A DNA stretch of 64,000 nt from Alphaproteobacteria bacterium (GTDB taxonomy: Bacteria > Pseudomonadota > Alphaproteobacteria > Caulobacterales > Hyphomonadaceae): assembly GCA_016125405.1 (NCBI GenBank), contig WGLW01000008.1, forward strand, positions 186,001-250,000, written 5' to 3'. The notes beneath the pieces were generated by a model. It made no database searches. It was not told the origin of the DNA and saw only the letters and a list, made by a program, of their open reading frames with translations. Position numbers and translations under genes: made by a program. Positions 48,102 through 58,009 of the stretch are shown here, piece after piece; positions within the stretch are counted from its first letter, which is position 1, and every line of letters begins with the position of its first letter.

Positions 48102-48587
48102 CTATCGGTAGCGGGCGTCCAGTTCCAGATTGCGGGCGATCTCGCGTTCCCAGCGGTCCCCGTTCTCCAGCAGACGGTCCTTGTTGTAGTAAAGCTCCTC
48201 GCGCGTTTCCGTCGCGAACTCGAAATTCGGGCCTTCGACGATGGCGTCCACCGGGCAGGCTTCCTGGCAGAAGCCGCAGTAGATGCACTTCACCATGTCG
48301 ATGTCGTAGCGCGTCGTCCGGCGGCTGCCATCCTCGCGCGGCTCGGCCTCGATCGTGATGGCCTGCGCCGGGCAGATCGCTTCGCACAGCTTGCAGGCAA
48401 TGCAGCGTTCCTCGCCGTTGGCGTAGCGGCGCAGCGCGTGCTCGCCACGAAAGCGGGGCGAAAGCGGTCCCTTCTCGAACGGATAGTTCACGGTCGCCTT
48501 GCGGGTGAAGAACTGGCGCATGGCGAGGCCGAAGGCGGACACAAAGTCCGTCATCAGGGCGCCCCGGATGGCCTGGCCGATCGACAT
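48102..48587 (-). CDS. nuoI: NADH-quinone oxidoreductase subunit I
   Basis: Peripheral-arm subunit carrying iron-sulfur clusters N6a and N6b. The 161-residue protein has two 4Fe-4S motifs: [12 protein letters not shown] (Cys62, 65, 68, 72) and [12 protein letters not shown] (Cys101, 104, 107, 111). An amphipathic N-terminal helix anchors it to the membrane arm. It lies 9 bp after nuoH. Confidence 0.97.
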   Translation of the reverse strand: MSIGQAIRGALMTDFVSAFGLAMRQFFTRKATVNYPFEKGPLSPRFRGEHALRRYANGEERCIACKLCEAICPAQAITIEAEPREDGSRRTTRYDIDMVKCIYCGFCQEACPVDAIVEGPNFEFATETREELYYNKDRLLENGDRWEREIARNLELDARYR

Positions 48588-48596
48588 GGCTGCTCC

Positions 48597-49679
48597 TCAG
48601 GTCCCGGCGACGGGACGAACGAAAACGACATAGGCGGATACGAGGACCACCGCGACCAGCGAGGTGGGGAGGAATATCTTCCAGCCCAGCCGCATCAATT
48701 GGTCGTAGCGGTATCGGGGGACGATGGCCTTGACCATCGCAAACAGGAAAAAGAAGAACGTGACCTTTACGGCGAAGACCAGCAGCCCGCCAAGACTCAC
48801 CAGCCAGTCCGGCATGCCCGTAGTGGGAATGGGGATAGGCATGTGCCAGCCGCCGAAGAACAGGATGGTCAGCATCGCACACATCAGGACGATGTTGACG
48901 TATTCGCCGATCATGAAGAGCAGGTACGGCGTCGAGGAGTATTCGACCTGGTAGCCGGCGACGAGTTCGGATTCCGCTTCAGGCAGGTCGAACGGGGGAC
49001 GGTTGGTTTCGGCCAGCGCCGAGATGAAGAACACCACGAACATGGCGAACATGACCGGGAAGAGAGCGATCTTGTCCGGCGTGAGCAGGAAAGCGTTCCA
49101 GTGCCAGATGCCGCCCGCCTGGGCGTTCACGATGTCGGTGAGGTTCAGCGAGCCGACCAGCAGGAGGACCGTCACGATCACGAAGCCGATCGAGACTTCG
49201 TAGGAGACCATCTGCGCAGCGGACCGCAGGCCGCCAAGAAAGGGGTATTTCGAGTTGGACGCCCAGCCGCCCATGATGATGCCGTAGACGCCGAGCGATG
49301 ATATCGCGAAGAGATATAGTATCCCCACATTGAGGTTGGCGATCACCCAGCCGGGGGCCACGGGAATGACCGCCCAGCCGACCAGCGCCAAAGTAAGCGT
49401 CAGGATCGGGGCAAGAAGAAACACAGTCTTGTTGGCGCCGGCCGGGATGACGATCTCTTTCAGCACGAACTTGAAAAGATCGGCGAAGGACTGAAACAGC
49501 CCGAACGGGCCGACGACATTCGGTCCTTTGCGCAATTGCACGGCGGCCCAGACCTTGCGGTCCATGAGCAGCAGAAACGCGATCGAAACCAGCAGAACAA
49601 CCACCAGACCAAGGATCTGCAGGACCGCGAGGCCGATGCCGCCCCACATTCCGCCGCCGAGCTTGAAGAGATACTCCAT
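48597..49679 (-). CDS. nuoH: NADH-quinone oxidoreductase subunit H
   Basis: Membrane subunit forming much of the quinone-access chamber. The 360-residue protein has eight or nine membrane segments. The ND1 signatures are present: [22 protein letters not shown] and [21 protein letters not shown] with the acidic E-channel residues. It lies 9 bp after nuoG. Confidence 0.97.
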   Translation of the reverse strand: MEYLFKLGGGMWGGIGLAVLQILGLVVVLLVSIAFLLLMDRKVWAAVQLRKGPNVVGPFGLFQSFADLFKFVLKEIVIPAGANKTVFLLAPILTLTLALVGWAVIPVAPGWVIANLNVGILYLFAISSLGVYGIIMGGWASNSKYPFLGGLRSAAQMVSYEVSIGFVIVTVLLLVGSLNLTDIVNAQAGGIWHWNAFLLTPDKIALFPVMFAMFVVFFISALAETNRPPFDLPEAESELVAGYQVEYSSTPYLLFMIGEYVNIVLMCAMLTILFFGGWHMPIPIPTTGMPDWLVSLGGLLVFAVKVTFFFFLFAMVKAIVPRYRYDQLMRLGWKIFLPTSLVAVVLVSAYVVFVRPVAGT

Positions 49680-49688
49680 GCCGATCCC

Positions 49689-51806
49689 CTACTCCGCCGC
49701 CACCGCCACCGCTCCCGCGGCGAGTTCGGCGCATTCAGCCATCGTTCTGGAGGCCCTCGCGATCGGATTGGTCAGGTGGAAAACGCCGACCGGAGACCGG
49801 AAAGGCGTCGCCTGAACAGAACCAACCGAGCCGTAAGGCGGCGCGTGACTTTCGGCATTTGTATGCGGCGCGAAATCCGTTCCACGGAACGTCGGATGGT
49901 TCTCGAGCAGCTTGGCTCGCAGTTGCGCCAACGTGTCGTAAGGAAGCGACTTGCCCAGTACAGCCGACAAGGCCCGCAGAATCGCCCAGTCCTCACGCGC
50001 CTCGCCTTTCGGCGGCGTGGCCCGCGCGGTGCGTTGAACGCGTCCTTCCGTATTCACGTATGTGCCGGACTTTTCCGTGTAGGCGGCCGCAGGAAGTATG
50101 ACGTCCGCGCGATGCGCTCCGGCGTCGCCATGGCTGCCGATGTAAATGACCTTCGCGGAACCGAGTTTGGAAACGTCGATCTCGTCCGCACCGAGCAGCA
50201 GAACTGTCTTGATCTCGCCCGAAGCGGCGCCGGCCATAATGCCTGCAACATCCCTTCCGCCTTTTCCAGGGAGGAAACCGAGATCGAGGCCGCCGACCCG
50301 CGCAGCGGCGGTGTGCAGCACGTTGAACCCGTTCCAGCCTTCGGCCGGCTTGAACGCGCCAACGCTTGCAGCGAGACCCGAGGCGGCGGACAGAATTGAA
50401 AGGCCGTCTTCCCGAGCGAGCGCTCCCTGCCCGACGATGATCATCGGCCGTTTGGCGTTCTGCAGGCTTTCGAACATCGCATTGCCGGGTTTGAGCAGGT
50501 TCAGGCTATCGGGCCCGGCGCCCAGATAGTCATACTCGAACGTAAGGTCGGCGCGTTCGCCAATCACGCCGATCGGAACTGAGCCACGCAGCCACGCCTT
50601 ACGGATGCGCGCATTGAGAACGGCGGCTTCTTTTCTCGGATCCGCGCCAATCAGAAGAATGGCGTCCGCCTCATCAATTCCCATGATCGTGGAATTGAAC
50701 AGCCAGCTTTCGCGCGGCAAACGGGTCCCATCCGCATCAAGACCCAGGCGCGTCCCGTCCTGACGGCAATCGAGAGACACGACGCCCAGCGAACCCAGCA
50801 GATCCATGGTCGCCATCATGCTTTCGGCGTCCGCGAGGTCACCGGCGATTGCCCCGATCTGCCCGGCCGGCGCCTTGAGCATGTCGGCCGCCGCCGCAAG
50901 CGCTTCACCCCACGAAACAGCCCGCAACGCGCCGTTCTCGCGCACATAGGGCTTGTCGAGCCTCTGCCGCGCCAATCCATCCCACACAAAGCGCGTTTTG
51001 TCGGAAATCCACTCTTCGTTGATTTCCTCATTCACGCGCGGAAGGATCCGCATCACCGCAGGGCCGCGCGCATCGACGCGAATGGCAGCCCCCATGGCGT
51101 CCATGACGTCGATGCTTTCCGTCTTCCGCAGTTCCCAGGGACGCGCATTGAATGCGTACGGCTTGGAGGTAAGCGCGCCGACGGGGCACAGGTCGATAAC
51201 GTTGCCGGACAACTCCGAAGTCAGTGACTTTTCGAGATACGTGGTGATTTCTGCATCCTCGCCACGGTTGGCGAGGCCGATTTCCTCAACCCCGGCCACC
51301 TCGGAAATGAAGCGAACACAGCGCGTGCACTGAATGCAACGCGTCATCACCGTCTTGACCAACGGCCCCATATACTTGTCGTCGACGGCCCGCTTGTTTT
51401 CCGAATAACGGGACCCGGCGCGGCCATAACCCATCGCCTGGTCCTGCAGATCGCATTCACCGCCCTGGTCACAGATCGGACAGTCCAGCGGGTGATTGAT
51501 CAGAAGAAATTCCATCACGCCATTTCGCGCCTTGATGGCTCGTGGCGATTTGGTCTCGACGCGAGGCGGCGTTCCGTCGGGGTTCGGCCGCATGTCGCCG
51601 ACGGTCTGCGCGCAGCTTGCGATCGGCTTGGGGGCGCCGACCCAATCGACGAGGCACATCCGGCAGTTGCCGGCGATCGAGAGCCGCTCGTGGTAGCAGA
51701 AGCGCGGAATCTCGGCCCCCGCCGCCTCACACGCCTGCAGCAGCGTGTAGCTCTTCGGTACGTCGACTTCGACGCCGTCAACGAAGAGTTTGAAGGTGTC
51801 AGCCAT
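49689..51806 (-). CDS. nuoG: NADH-quinone oxidoreductase subunit G
   Basis: Large peripheral-arm subunit carrying a 2Fe-2S and 4Fe-4S clusters. The 705-residue protein starts with a ferredoxin-like domain (CYHERLSIAGNCRMCLV), then CPICDQGGECDLQDQAM and CIQCTRCVRF for N5 and N4. A molybdopterin-oxidoreductase-like domain follows (about residues 220-640), which in complex I has lost its cofactor. The C-terminal 60 residues form a variable tail. It lies 3 bp after nuoF. Confidence 0.97.
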   Translation of the reverse strand: MADTFKLFVDGVEVDVPKSYTLLQACEAAGAEIPRFCYHERLSIAGNCRMCLVDWVGAPKPIASCAQTVGDMRPNPDGTPPRVETKSPRAIKARNGVMEFLLINHPLDCPICDQGGECDLQDQAMGYGRAGSRYSENKRAVDDKYMGPLVKTVMTRCIQCTRCVRFISEVAGVEEIGLANRGEDAEITTYLEKSLTSELSGNVIDLCPVGALTSKPYAFNARPWELRKTESIDVMDAMGAAIRVDARGPAVMRILPRVNEEINEEWISDKTRFVWDGLARQRLDKPYVRENGALRAVSWGEALAAAADMLKAPAGQIGAIAGDLADAESMMATMDLLGSLGVVSLDCRQDGTRLGLDADGTRLPRESWLFNSTIMGIDEADAILLIGADPRKEAAVLNARIRKAWLRGSVPIGVIGERADLTFEYDYLGAGPDSLNLLKPGNAMFESLQNAKRPMIIVGQGALAREDGLSILSAASGLAASVGAFKPAEGWNGFNVLHTAAARVGGLDLGFLPGKGGRDVAGIMAGAASGEIKTVLLLGADEIDVSKLGSAKVIYIGSHGDAGAHRADVILPAAAYTEKSGTYVNTEGRVQRTARATPPKGEAREDWAILRALSAVLGKSLPYDTLAQLRAKLLENHPTFRGTDFAPHTNAESHAPPYGSVGSVQATPFRSPVGVFHLTNPIARASRTMAECAELAAGAVAVAAE

Positions 51807-51809
51807 TCC

Positions 51810-53117
51810 CTACTCCGCCGCCAACGTGGCGCCCTGAACGTGGGGGCGGCCTTGCCGATAGCTGGTGATGCGGTCTTCGATCTCCTGCCGGAAATGGCGG
51901 ATCAGCCCCTGGACAGGCCAGGCAACCGCCGATCCGAACTCGCAGATCGTGTGCCCTTCGATCTGGCTGGCGACATCAAGCAGCGTGTCGATCTCCGACA
52001 TCTCCGCCTCGCCGCGAGCCATGCGTTCCATCACGCGCCACGTCCACCCCGTGCCTTCCCGGCACGGTGTGCACTGCCCGCAGCTCTCGTGTTTGTAGAA
52101 GTAGCTGATGCGGGCGATGGCCCGGACCAGATCCGTCGATTTGTCCATGACGATGACGGCGGCTGTCCCAAGTCCGGACTTCACTTCCCGAAGCGCGTCG
52201 AAATCCATCAGCACGTCGTCGCAGATTTCCTTTGGGATCATGGGCACCGAAGAGCCGCCGGGGATGACCGCCTTGAGATTGTCCCAGCCGCCGCGCACGC
52301 CGCCGCAATGCTCTTCGATCAATTGCCGGAGCGGGATGGACATCGCCTCTTCGACATTGCACGGGCGCTCCACGTGTCCCGAGATGCAGAAAATCTTGGT
52401 GCCGGCGTTGTTGGGGCGGCCAAAGCCGGTGAACCACCCCGCCCCGCGACGCAGGATAGTCGGCGTGACGGCGATCGATTCCACGTTGTTGACGGTGGTG
52501 GGGCAACCATAAAGCCCGGCGTTTGCCGGGAATGGCGGCTTCATGCGCGGCTGGCCCTTCTTGCCCTCAAGGCTTTCCAGGAGAGCCGTTTCTTCCCCGC
52601 AGATGTACGCGCCGGCGCCGTGGTGACAGTAGATGTCGAAGTCCCAGCCGGACCCGCAAGCGTTCTTGCCCACCAACCCAGCCTGGTAGGCCTCCGCAAT
52701 CGCTTCTTCGAGAACTTCGCGCTCCCGAATATATTCCCCGCGCAGATAGATGTAGCACTTGTTCGCCCGCATCGCGAACGAAGCGATCAGGCACCCTTCG
52801 ATCAGCAGGTGCGGATCGTGGCGCATGATGTCCCGATCCTTGCAGGTGCCGGGTTCGCTCTCATCCGCGTTGACGACGAGATAGTGGGGACGGTCGCCGA
52901 CCTTCTTGGGCATGAAGGTCCATTTAAGTCCGGTCGGAAAGCCAGCGCCGCCGCGACCGCGCAATCCGGACGCCTTGATCTGGTCGCAGATCCATTCGGG
53001 ACCAAAGGACATCAGATCCTTGGTCGAATTCCACGCCCCGCGCTGCCTGGCTGCATCGAGATGAAAATCATGCCGGCCGTAGAGGTTTGTGAAAATCCGG
53101 TCGCTATCGAGAAGCAC
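51810..53117 (-). CDS. nuoF: NADH-quinone oxidoreductase subunit F
   Basis: NADH- and FMN-binding subunit with cluster N3. The start is set at GTG 53117 ([17 protein letters not shown]) because AAGGAG lies 7 bases upstream and the family starts there; a longer frame to 53210 overlaps another gene. The 435-residue protein has the FMN/NADH motifs [35 protein letters not shown] and the cluster ligands [12 protein letters not shown]. Its ribosome-binding site lies inside the end of the upstream small membrane-protein gene (14-base overlap). Confidence 0.96.
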   Translation of the reverse strand: MLLDSDRIFTNLYGRHDFHLDAARQRGAWNSTKDLMSFGPEWICDQIKASGLRGRGGAGFPTGLKWTFMPKKVGDRPHYLVVNADESEPGTCKDRDIMRHDPHLLIEGCLIASFAMRANKCYIYLRGEYIREREVLEEAIAEAYQAGLVGKNACGSGWDFDIYCHHGAGAYICGEETALLESLEGKKGQPRMKPPFPANAGLYGCPTTVNNVESIAVTPTILRRGAGWFTGFGRPNNAGTKIFCISGHVERPCNVEEAMSIPLRQLIEEHCGGVRGGWDNLKAVIPGGSSVPMIPKEICDDVLMDFDALREVKSGLGTAAVIVMDKSTDLVRAIARISYFYKHESCGQCTPCREGTGWTWRVMERMARGEAEMSEIDTLLDVASQIEGHTICEFGSAVAWPVQGLIRHFRQEIEDRITSYRQGRPHVQGATLAAE

Positions 53118-53337
53118 GATCTTGCTCCTTTGCGCTACGCGCGAACCGGATAAGAGGCGGGCCGGAAAATCCGAGACCGGCAATGACGCCGGAGACGATC
53201 CAGAGAACATGGTGGGTCAGGGCGAAAGCGAGCCCGCCCGCCACAAGGCAAAGCCCGTCGCACAGCAGCCCCCAGATCAGCGCCTGAAAACGGCGCGACC
53301 TTTCCGTCGCCGCGGAGGTGACCGGACCATTCCTCAT
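53104..53337 (-). CDS. Uncharacterised small membrane protein within the nuo operon
   Basis: I do not recognise this 77-residue protein. It has a basic, hydrophilic N-terminus (to about residue 18) and two predicted membrane segments (about residues 19-39 and 44-60). The C-terminus is polar and positively charged ([14 protein letters not shown]). It is embedded in the operon: its ATG overlaps the nuoE stop (ATGA at 53334-53337) and its 3' end overlaps nuoF by 14 bases and carries the nuoF Shine-Dalgarno. This coupling argues that it is really translated. It could be a complex I accessory or assembly factor, but nothing in the sequence proves a function. Confidence 0.72.
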   Translation of the reverse strand: MRNGPVTSAATERSRRFQALIWGLLCDGLCLVAGGLAFALTHHVLWIVSGVIAGLGFSGPPLIRFARSAKEQDRASR

Positions 53338-54017
53338 GCCTTGGTTTCCTCGGGCGCCGCTGGCTGCGGCGCGCCCGGAATCGTTTTCAAAGGCTCCGCG
53401 CGCGAACCATCGAAAAGCGCCGGGTCCGTAAGAGACGTCGCCGGACCTTCCGGAGCGCTCGTTTGTCTCTTTGCGTAAGTGCCCGGTTTGGGCTCCTTGC
53501 CCGCAGCGAAATCCTCGATCAGCTGCTCAAGCGTCTCGATCGATATGTCTTCGTAATAATAGTCGTTGATCTGGATCATCGGCGCATTCACGCAGGCCCC
53601 GAGACACTCCACCTCGACCCATGAGAACGTCCCGCTGCGGGAAACCTGGCCCTTGGGGCCAATCTTCCGCTCGCAGAATGACTTCAGCTTGTCGGCGCCA
53701 CGAAGCATGCACGGCGTCGTGCCGCAAACCTGGAAGTGATACTTCCCGACCGGCTCGAGATTGAACATCGTGTAGAACGTCGCGATCTCGTAGACGCGGA
53801 TGTACGCCATGCCGAGCCGGTCGCCGACCGCGCGCAGCGCTGCTTCGGAAAGCCACCCGCCGTTCTGTTTTTGCACGACCCACAAAGCTGGAATGACCGC
53901 GGAGTTACGGCGTTCCAGGGGGTACTTCTTTTCCCACCAGGCGATCTGGCTTTCCGTCTCCTTCGTGAAGACGAAAGTGGCGTTGGGGTCGGGGTGATGG
54001 AAACGCCGATGGCTCAA
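53334..54017 (-). CDS. nuoE: NADH-quinone oxidoreductase subunit E
   Basis: Carries the 2Fe-2S cluster N1a next to NuoF. The 227-residue protein has the thioredoxin-like domain with ligands Cys98 and Cys103 ([10 protein letters not shown]) and Cys138 and Cys142 ([10 protein letters not shown]). After about residue 175 it has a Pro/Ala-rich tail longer than in E. coli NuoE (166 residues), as is usual in alphaproteobacteria. Its start overlaps the nuoD stop by 4 bases. Confidence 0.97.
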   Translation of the reverse strand: MSHRRFHHPDPNATFVFTKETESQIAWWEKKYPLERRNSAVIPALWVVQKQNGGWLSEAALRAVGDRLGMAYIRVYEIATFYTMFNLEPVGKYHFQVCGTTPCMLRGADKLKSFCERKIGPKGQVSRSGTFSWVEVECLGACVNAPMIQINDYYYEDISIETLEQLIEDFAAGKEPKPGTYAKRQTSAPEGPATSLTDPALFDGSRAEPLKTIPGAPQPAAPEETKA

Positions 54018-55222
54018 CGGTCGATCTCCCCGAACACGATATCAAGGGAACCCAGCACCGCCGATACGTCCGCGAGCATGTGTCCGCGGCACAAGTGATC
54101 CATGGCGTGGAGGTGAGCGTAGCCCGGCGCCTTGATCTTCAGCCGGTAGGGGCGGTTGCCGCCGTCCGTCACGAGATACACTCCGAATTCTCCTTTGGGC
54201 GCTTCCACACACGCATAGGCCTCTCCCGCCGGCACGTGGAAACCCTCGGTGTACAATTTGAAGTGATGGATCAGCGCTTCCATGGACGTCTTCATCTCGG
54301 CGCGGCGCGGCGGAGCGAACTTGGAGTGATCAGGCAGGACCGGACCAACCGGCATCTTGTCGATGCACTGCTTGATGATCTTGATCGATTCCCGCATTTC
54401 CTCGACGCGGCAGAGATAGCGGTCCCAGCAGTCGCCGTTCTTGCCGACCGGGATCCTGAAATCCAGCTCGGAGTAAACTTCATAAGGCTCCGCGCGGCGA
54501 AGGTCCCACGCCAGGCCCGAACCCCGGACCATGACGCCAGAAAAGCCCCACGCAAGCGCATCCGGCACTGACACCACACCGATATCGACATTGCGCTGCT
54601 TGAATATCCTGTTCTCGGTGACGAGTTGCTCGATGTCGTCCACAACCTTCAGGAACGGATCGCAGAACCGGTGGATGTCTTCCACAAGTTCCGGCGGCAG
54701 GTCCTGGTGAACTCCGCCCGGGCGGAAATAGGCCGCGTGCATGCGGCTGCCCGACGCACGCTCATAGAAGACCATCAATTTTTCGCGTTCCTCGAAGCCC
54801 CACAGCGGCGGCGTCAGCGCACCAACGTCGAGAGCCTGCGTCGTCACGTTGAGGAGGTGGGACAGAATGCGCCCGATCTCCGAGAAGATCACGCGTATGT
54901 ACTTCGCACGCTCCGGCACCTCGATGCCCGCAAGTCTTTCGACCGCGAGGCAGTACGAGTGCTCCTGGTTCATCGGCGCGACGTAGTCGAGGCGGTCGAA
55001 GTAGGGCAGCGCCTGGAGGAACGTCTTGTACTCGATCAGCTTTTCAGTGCCGCGGTGCAGCAGGCCAATGTGGGGGTCGACACGGTCGACGATCTCTCCG
55101 TCGAGATCGAGAACCATGCGCAGAACGCCGTGCGCTGCAGGATGTTGAGGACCGAAGTTGATCGTGAACTTGCGGTCGTCGGCGAGAGCTTCTTCAGTAA
55201 TCGGGGTGCTGTCGTCCGCCAT
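54014..55222 (-). CDS. nuoD: NADH-quinone oxidoreductase subunit D
   Basis: Peripheral-arm 49-kDa-type subunit forming the quinone site with NuoB. The start at ATG 55222 ([18 protein letters not shown]) gives 402 residues. Landmarks are [17 protein letters not shown] with the quinone-site histidine, [25 protein letters not shown] and the C-terminal DIVFGEIDR ending. It is separate from nuoC, unlike the fused NuoCD of E. coli, and begins 2 bases after the nuoC stop. Confidence 0.97.
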   Translation of the reverse strand: MADDSTPITEEALADDRKFTINFGPQHPAAHGVLRMVLDLDGEIVDRVDPHIGLLHRGTEKLIEYKTFLQALPYFDRLDYVAPMNQEHSYCLAVERLAGIEVPERAKYIRVIFSEIGRILSHLLNVTTQALDVGALTPPLWGFEEREKLMVFYERASGSRMHAAYFRPGGVHQDLPPELVEDIHRFCDPFLKVVDDIEQLVTENRIFKQRNVDIGVVSVPDALAWGFSGVMVRGSGLAWDLRRAEPYEVYSELDFRIPVGKNGDCWDRYLCRVEEMRESIKIIKQCIDKMPVGPVLPDHSKFAPPRRAEMKTSMEALIHHFKLYTEGFHVPAGEAYACVEAPKGEFGVYLVTDGGNRPYRLKIKAPGYAHLHAMDHLCRGHMLADVSAVLGSLDIVFGEIDR

Positions 55223-55224
55223 GA

Positions 55225-55848
55225 CTAGGACTTTGCCTCCCCGGATTTCTCGTCGCCGGGAATGACCGCCTGCATACCCTCCCATGGGGACAGGAAGTCG
55301 AAGTTGCGATACTCCTGCACCAGTTTCACAGGCTCGTAGACAACTCGCTTGGCCGCATCGTCGTAGCGAACCTCGACGTGGCCGGTGAGCGGAAAGTCCT
55401 TGCGCAACGGATAGCCCTCAAACCCGTAGTCCGTGAGGATGCGGCGAAGATCCGGATGTCCGGAAAACAGGATGCCGTACATGTCGAAGGCTTCGCGCTC
55501 ATACCAGTTGGCGACCGGGAATACCTGCACGGCGCTCGGCACCGCTGTTTGTTCATCCGTGCGGATCTTGACCCGCAGCCTCTGGTTCAGCCGCATCGAC
55601 AGAAGATGGTAGACCACCTCGAACCGCTCGGCCTCCATGGGGTAGTCGCAACCGCAGATATCCACGAGCGTTTCGAACCGGCACTGGCTGTCATCCCTCA
55701 GGAAAGACAGAAGCGTGGTGATTTCATCCCGCCTGGCGATCACGGTGAGCTCACCCAGCGACGCGTGCACCGAAACGATCCCCTTGGCCTGCAGGCCTTC
55801 GAGATGGCGCTTCAGTTCGGTTATCATTGCCAGACGTTCGGGTGTCAT
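55225..55848 (-). CDS. nuoC: NADH-quinone oxidoreductase subunit C
   Basis: Peripheral-arm 30-kDa-type subunit. The start at ATG 55848 ([18 protein letters not shown]) overlaps the nuoB stop (ATGA) and gives 207 residues. The family signature [29 protein letters not shown] is present in full. The C-terminal [13 protein letters not shown] matches other alphaproteobacterial NuoC. The longer open frame to 56259 is a shadow of nuoB. Confidence 0.97.
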   Translation of the reverse strand: MTPERLAMITELKRHLEGLQAKGIVSVHASLGELTVIARRDEITTLLSFLRDDSQCRFETLVDICGCDYPMEAERFEVVYHLLSMRLNQRLRVKIRTDEQTAVPSAVQVFPVANWYEREAFDMYGILFSGHPDLRRILTDYGFEGYPLRKDFPLTGHVEVRYDDAAKRVVYEPVKLVQEYRNFDFLSPWEGMQAVIPGDEKSGEAKS

Positions 55849-56411
55849 CGCTCGATGCCCCCTTCCCGCCTGATCTTCTTCTGAAGCTGCAACACGCCGT
55901 AAACCAGCGCTTCGGCAGTCGGCGGACACCCCGGCACGTAAATGTCGACGGGTACGATCCGGTCGCAGCCACGCACGACTGCGTACGAATAGTGATAGTA
56001 GCCGCCGCCATTGGCGCACGAGCCCATCGAAATGACGTAACGCGGCTCCGGCATCTGGTCGTAGACCTTGCGGAGCGCGGGAGCCATCTTGTTGGTCAGT
56101 GTACCGGCGACAATCATCACGTCCGACTGGCGCGGCGAAGCACGCGGAGCGAAGCCGAAACGCTCCAGGTCGTAACGCGGCATCGAGGCTTGCATCATCT
56201 CGACCGCGCAGCACGCCAAGCCAAATGTCATCCACATCAGCGAGCCCGTGCGCGCCCACGTGATGAGATCGTCGGCAGCCGCGACCAGAAACCCCTTGTC
56301 GGCGAGTTCATCCGAAAGACCGCTGAAGAACGGGTCGTCTGGCTTGATGAGGGCCCCGCCCTCAACACCGGATCGGCCGGCGGATCCGGCGGGAATGACG
56401 GGTTCAGCCAT
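55845..56411 (-). CDS. nuoB: NADH-quinone oxidoreductase subunit B
   Basis: Carries cluster N2, the last electron donor to quinone. The start at ATG 56411 overlaps the nuoA stop (TAATG) and gives 188 residues. Cluster ligands are Cys67 and Cys68 ([10 protein letters not shown]), Cys132 (MGSCANGGG) and Cys162 (VPGCPPT). The first ~20 residues ([17 protein letters not shown]) are a family-variable linker here encoded by a palindromic DNA segment (56368-56389). An upstream ATG at 56441 would overlap nuoA more and is less likely. Confidence 0.97.
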   Translation of the reverse strand: MAEPVIPAGSAGRSGVEGGALIKPDDPFFSGLSDELADKGFLVAAADDLITWARTGSLMWMTFGLACCAVEMMQASMPRYDLERFGFAPRASPRQSDVMIVAGTLTNKMAPALRKVYDQMPEPRYVISMGSCANGGGYYHYSYAVVRGCDRIVPVDIYVPGCPPTAEALVYGVLQLQKKIRREGGIER

Positions 56412-56788
56412 TATTCCCACTCCAGCGCGCCACGGCGCCACTCATAGATGAACCCGACCGTCAGGACGCCGAGAAACGCCATCATGGACCAGAAGGCTGC
56501 GACATCTCCTGCGGCGACGCGGAAGACCCACGGAAACAGGAACGCCACTTCAAGGTCGAAAATGATGAACAGGATCGAGACCAGATAGAACCGGACGTCG
56601 AACTTCATCCGGGCGTCGTCGAAGGCATTGAAGCCGCACTCGTAGGCCGACAACTTCTCCGGGTCGGGCTTCTTGGGCGCCATAACCGTTGAGGCGAGCA
56701 GAAACGCCACGCTGAGCGCGGCCGCGATCACTAGAAAGATCACGATGGGAAGGTAGTTCACGACCAGCGCCTGAACGTCCGCCATCAT
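56411..56788 (-). CDS. nuoA: NADH-quinone oxidoreductase subunit A
   Basis: Small membrane subunit with three membrane segments that contacts the quinone site. The 125-residue protein shows [43 protein letters not shown]-type sequence, including the conserved ECGF and FDLEVAF. It is the first gene of the nuo operon. An AGAGG motif lies upstream of two adjacent ATG codons (56788 and 56785). A 153-bp gap to the next gene upstream must contain the operon promoter. A TTGACG at about 56866-56861 is visible, but no convincing -10 is correctly spaced. Confidence 0.96.
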   Translation of the reverse strand: MMADVQALVVNYLPIVIFLVIAAALSVAFLLASTVMAPKKPDPEKLSAYECGFNAFDDARMKFDVRFYLVSILFIIFDLEVAFLFPWVFRVAAGDVAAFWSMMAFLGVLTVGFIYEWRRGALEWE

Positions 56789-56941
56789 AAAGCCTCTTTA
56801 CCTTTCGCGGCACGGCCTATGACGCTTTGACCGGACAGGCAAGAGAGCCTTGTTACCGATGCGTCAAAGTTTCGCCGATCGCCCGGGGGTCGGCCAATTT
56901 TGGGCCGGCGGAAGCGGTTCCTGCGAGGGATTTCTGCCAAT

Positions 56942-57922
56942 TCAGACGATCGTCTGGATCCGGTCCCTCACCCACTGTGAGAGCGCCCATTTCGTTCCCC
57001 GAACCGGGGGCCGTCCCGCGTGTAGCGTTGACGGGTCAGGAGCGCGGCCGTGTGTCACGTTGGCGAACAACAGGGCATCTCCCGTATTTCCGCGGAAACG
57101 GTAGCCAATTTTTGGAAAGTCCGTTTCCCCGCCTTCATAGTCATCATTCAGGTAGGTCAGGCAGGTCGCGACCCGTTGGCCCATAAGCTCCAGCTGGCTT
57201 TTGAAAGCGGGAATGGCGGGGTTTATGAAGTCAAAGTGGGCGCGATACTCCTGCCCGGGTTCATAGCTAAGCAGGAACGGAGCTTCCTGCTGATGCACCA
57301 TCAGTCCGGTCGCACGCGCCAGGCGCTCTTGCGTCAGGACGACAACAAGGTCGGTATCCAACACGCCGAAGGGTGCTGCCAGCCCGGTTCTGATGGGGTC
57401 AGGAACCCATTGGCCGGTGCCAAAGTCGAATACTGTCGCCCGGCTCAAACGTTGCCGCCCCCGAGTGATTATCCATCGGCAAGCGGCAGGTGACGCCAGG
57501 CCGCGCATCACCATGATCGCTGGCGCCGAGGAAACCGTTTCGACTGCCGGAGCCGAGAGAAGGCTTTCCAAGTCGATGTCCTGGCGAACCTTGCGCCAGA
57601 ATTTCTCCCCGCCCTGATTGCCCGCCAGATCGCGCCGTCCAGACAGGATCGCCAGTTGGCGTTGGGCCGGGACGAACGACAGCCCGGCTGCCTGGGCGAG
57701 AAGATCGAGCGCGTCCGGCCAGCTGGATTCGCAAGCGATACCCTTGGCGGCAATCACGGCCAGTCTGACCGCTGCCTCGCCGCTGCCCTGACCGACTGCC
57801 TCTGCATAAAGACGAGTCGCGGTTTCGGGGTTGGGAGCGCCGCCCACCCTGCCCACCAGGAGGTCGTCCGCGATGCGGATCTTCTCAACGGCAGCCGCTA
57901 GCGACGGAGAAGGATGTGGCAT
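56942..57922 (-). CDS. Prolyl-4-hydroxylase-type 2OG-Fe(II) oxygenase with N-terminal Sel1-like repeats
   Basis: Predicted 2-oxoglutarate-dependent hydroxylase; the substrate is unknown. The start at ATG 57922 (MPHPSPSLAAAVEKI) gives 326 residues. Residues 15-110 look like Sel1/TPR helical repeats (AVGQGSGEAAVRLAVIAAKG). The C-terminal P4H domain (about 180-320) has His229 and Asp231 (YRAHFDF), His301 (STLHAGRP) and Lys311 for 2-oxoglutarate. The NDDYEGGETDFP segment is typical of prolyl 4-hydroxylases. It lies downstream of tRNA-Asp with a hairpin just before its start codon and no obvious Shine-Dalgarno. Confidence 0.87.
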   Translation of the reverse strand: MPHPSPSLAAAVEKIRIADDLLVGRVGGAPNPETATRLYAEAVGQGSGEAAVRLAVIAAKGIACESSWPDALDLLAQAAGLSFVPAQRQLAILSGRRDLAGNQGGEKFWRKVRQDIDLESLLSAPAVETVSSAPAIMVMRGLASPAACRWIITRGRQRLSRATVFDFGTGQWVPDPIRTGLAAPFGVLDTDLVVVLTQERLARATGLMVHQQEAPFLLSYEPGQEYRAHFDFINPAIPAFKSQLELMGQRVATCLTYLNDDYEGGETDFPKIGYRFRGNTGDALLFANVTHGRAPDPSTLHAGRPPVRGTKWALSQWVRDRIQTIV

Positions 57923-57929
57923 GGAAGAC

Positions 57930-57947
57930 TTGCCAGTCCACTGGCAA
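57930..57947 (-). other. Hairpin next to the start of the 2OG oxygenase
   Basis: TTGCCAG (57930-57936) and CTGGCAA (57941-57947) pair over 7 bp around a 4-base loop. On the minus strand the stem ends 7 bases before the ATG at 57922, where a ribosome-binding site would be, so it could limit translation. Confidence 0.4.
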
Positions 57948-57985
57948 AAATCGCAGCCGGGGCCATGGAACCAAGCCGTCCCGGC
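57946..57985 (-). terminator. Possible terminator downstream of tRNA-Asp
   Basis: On the minus strand GCCGGG and CCCGGC (57985-57980 and 57961-57956) can pair across an 18-base loop and are followed a few bases later by TTTTT (57950-57946). It lies 24 bases after the tRNA 3' end. The stem is short, so this is a tentative call. Confidence 0.35.
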
Positions 57986-58009
57986 GTCGAATCGGCCGTC
58001 CGAAACCAA

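Noticed and set aside
56820-56870. TTGACG as the nuo operon -35
   Set aside because: No acceptable -10 hexamer lies 16-18 bases downstream, so I did not call a promoter.
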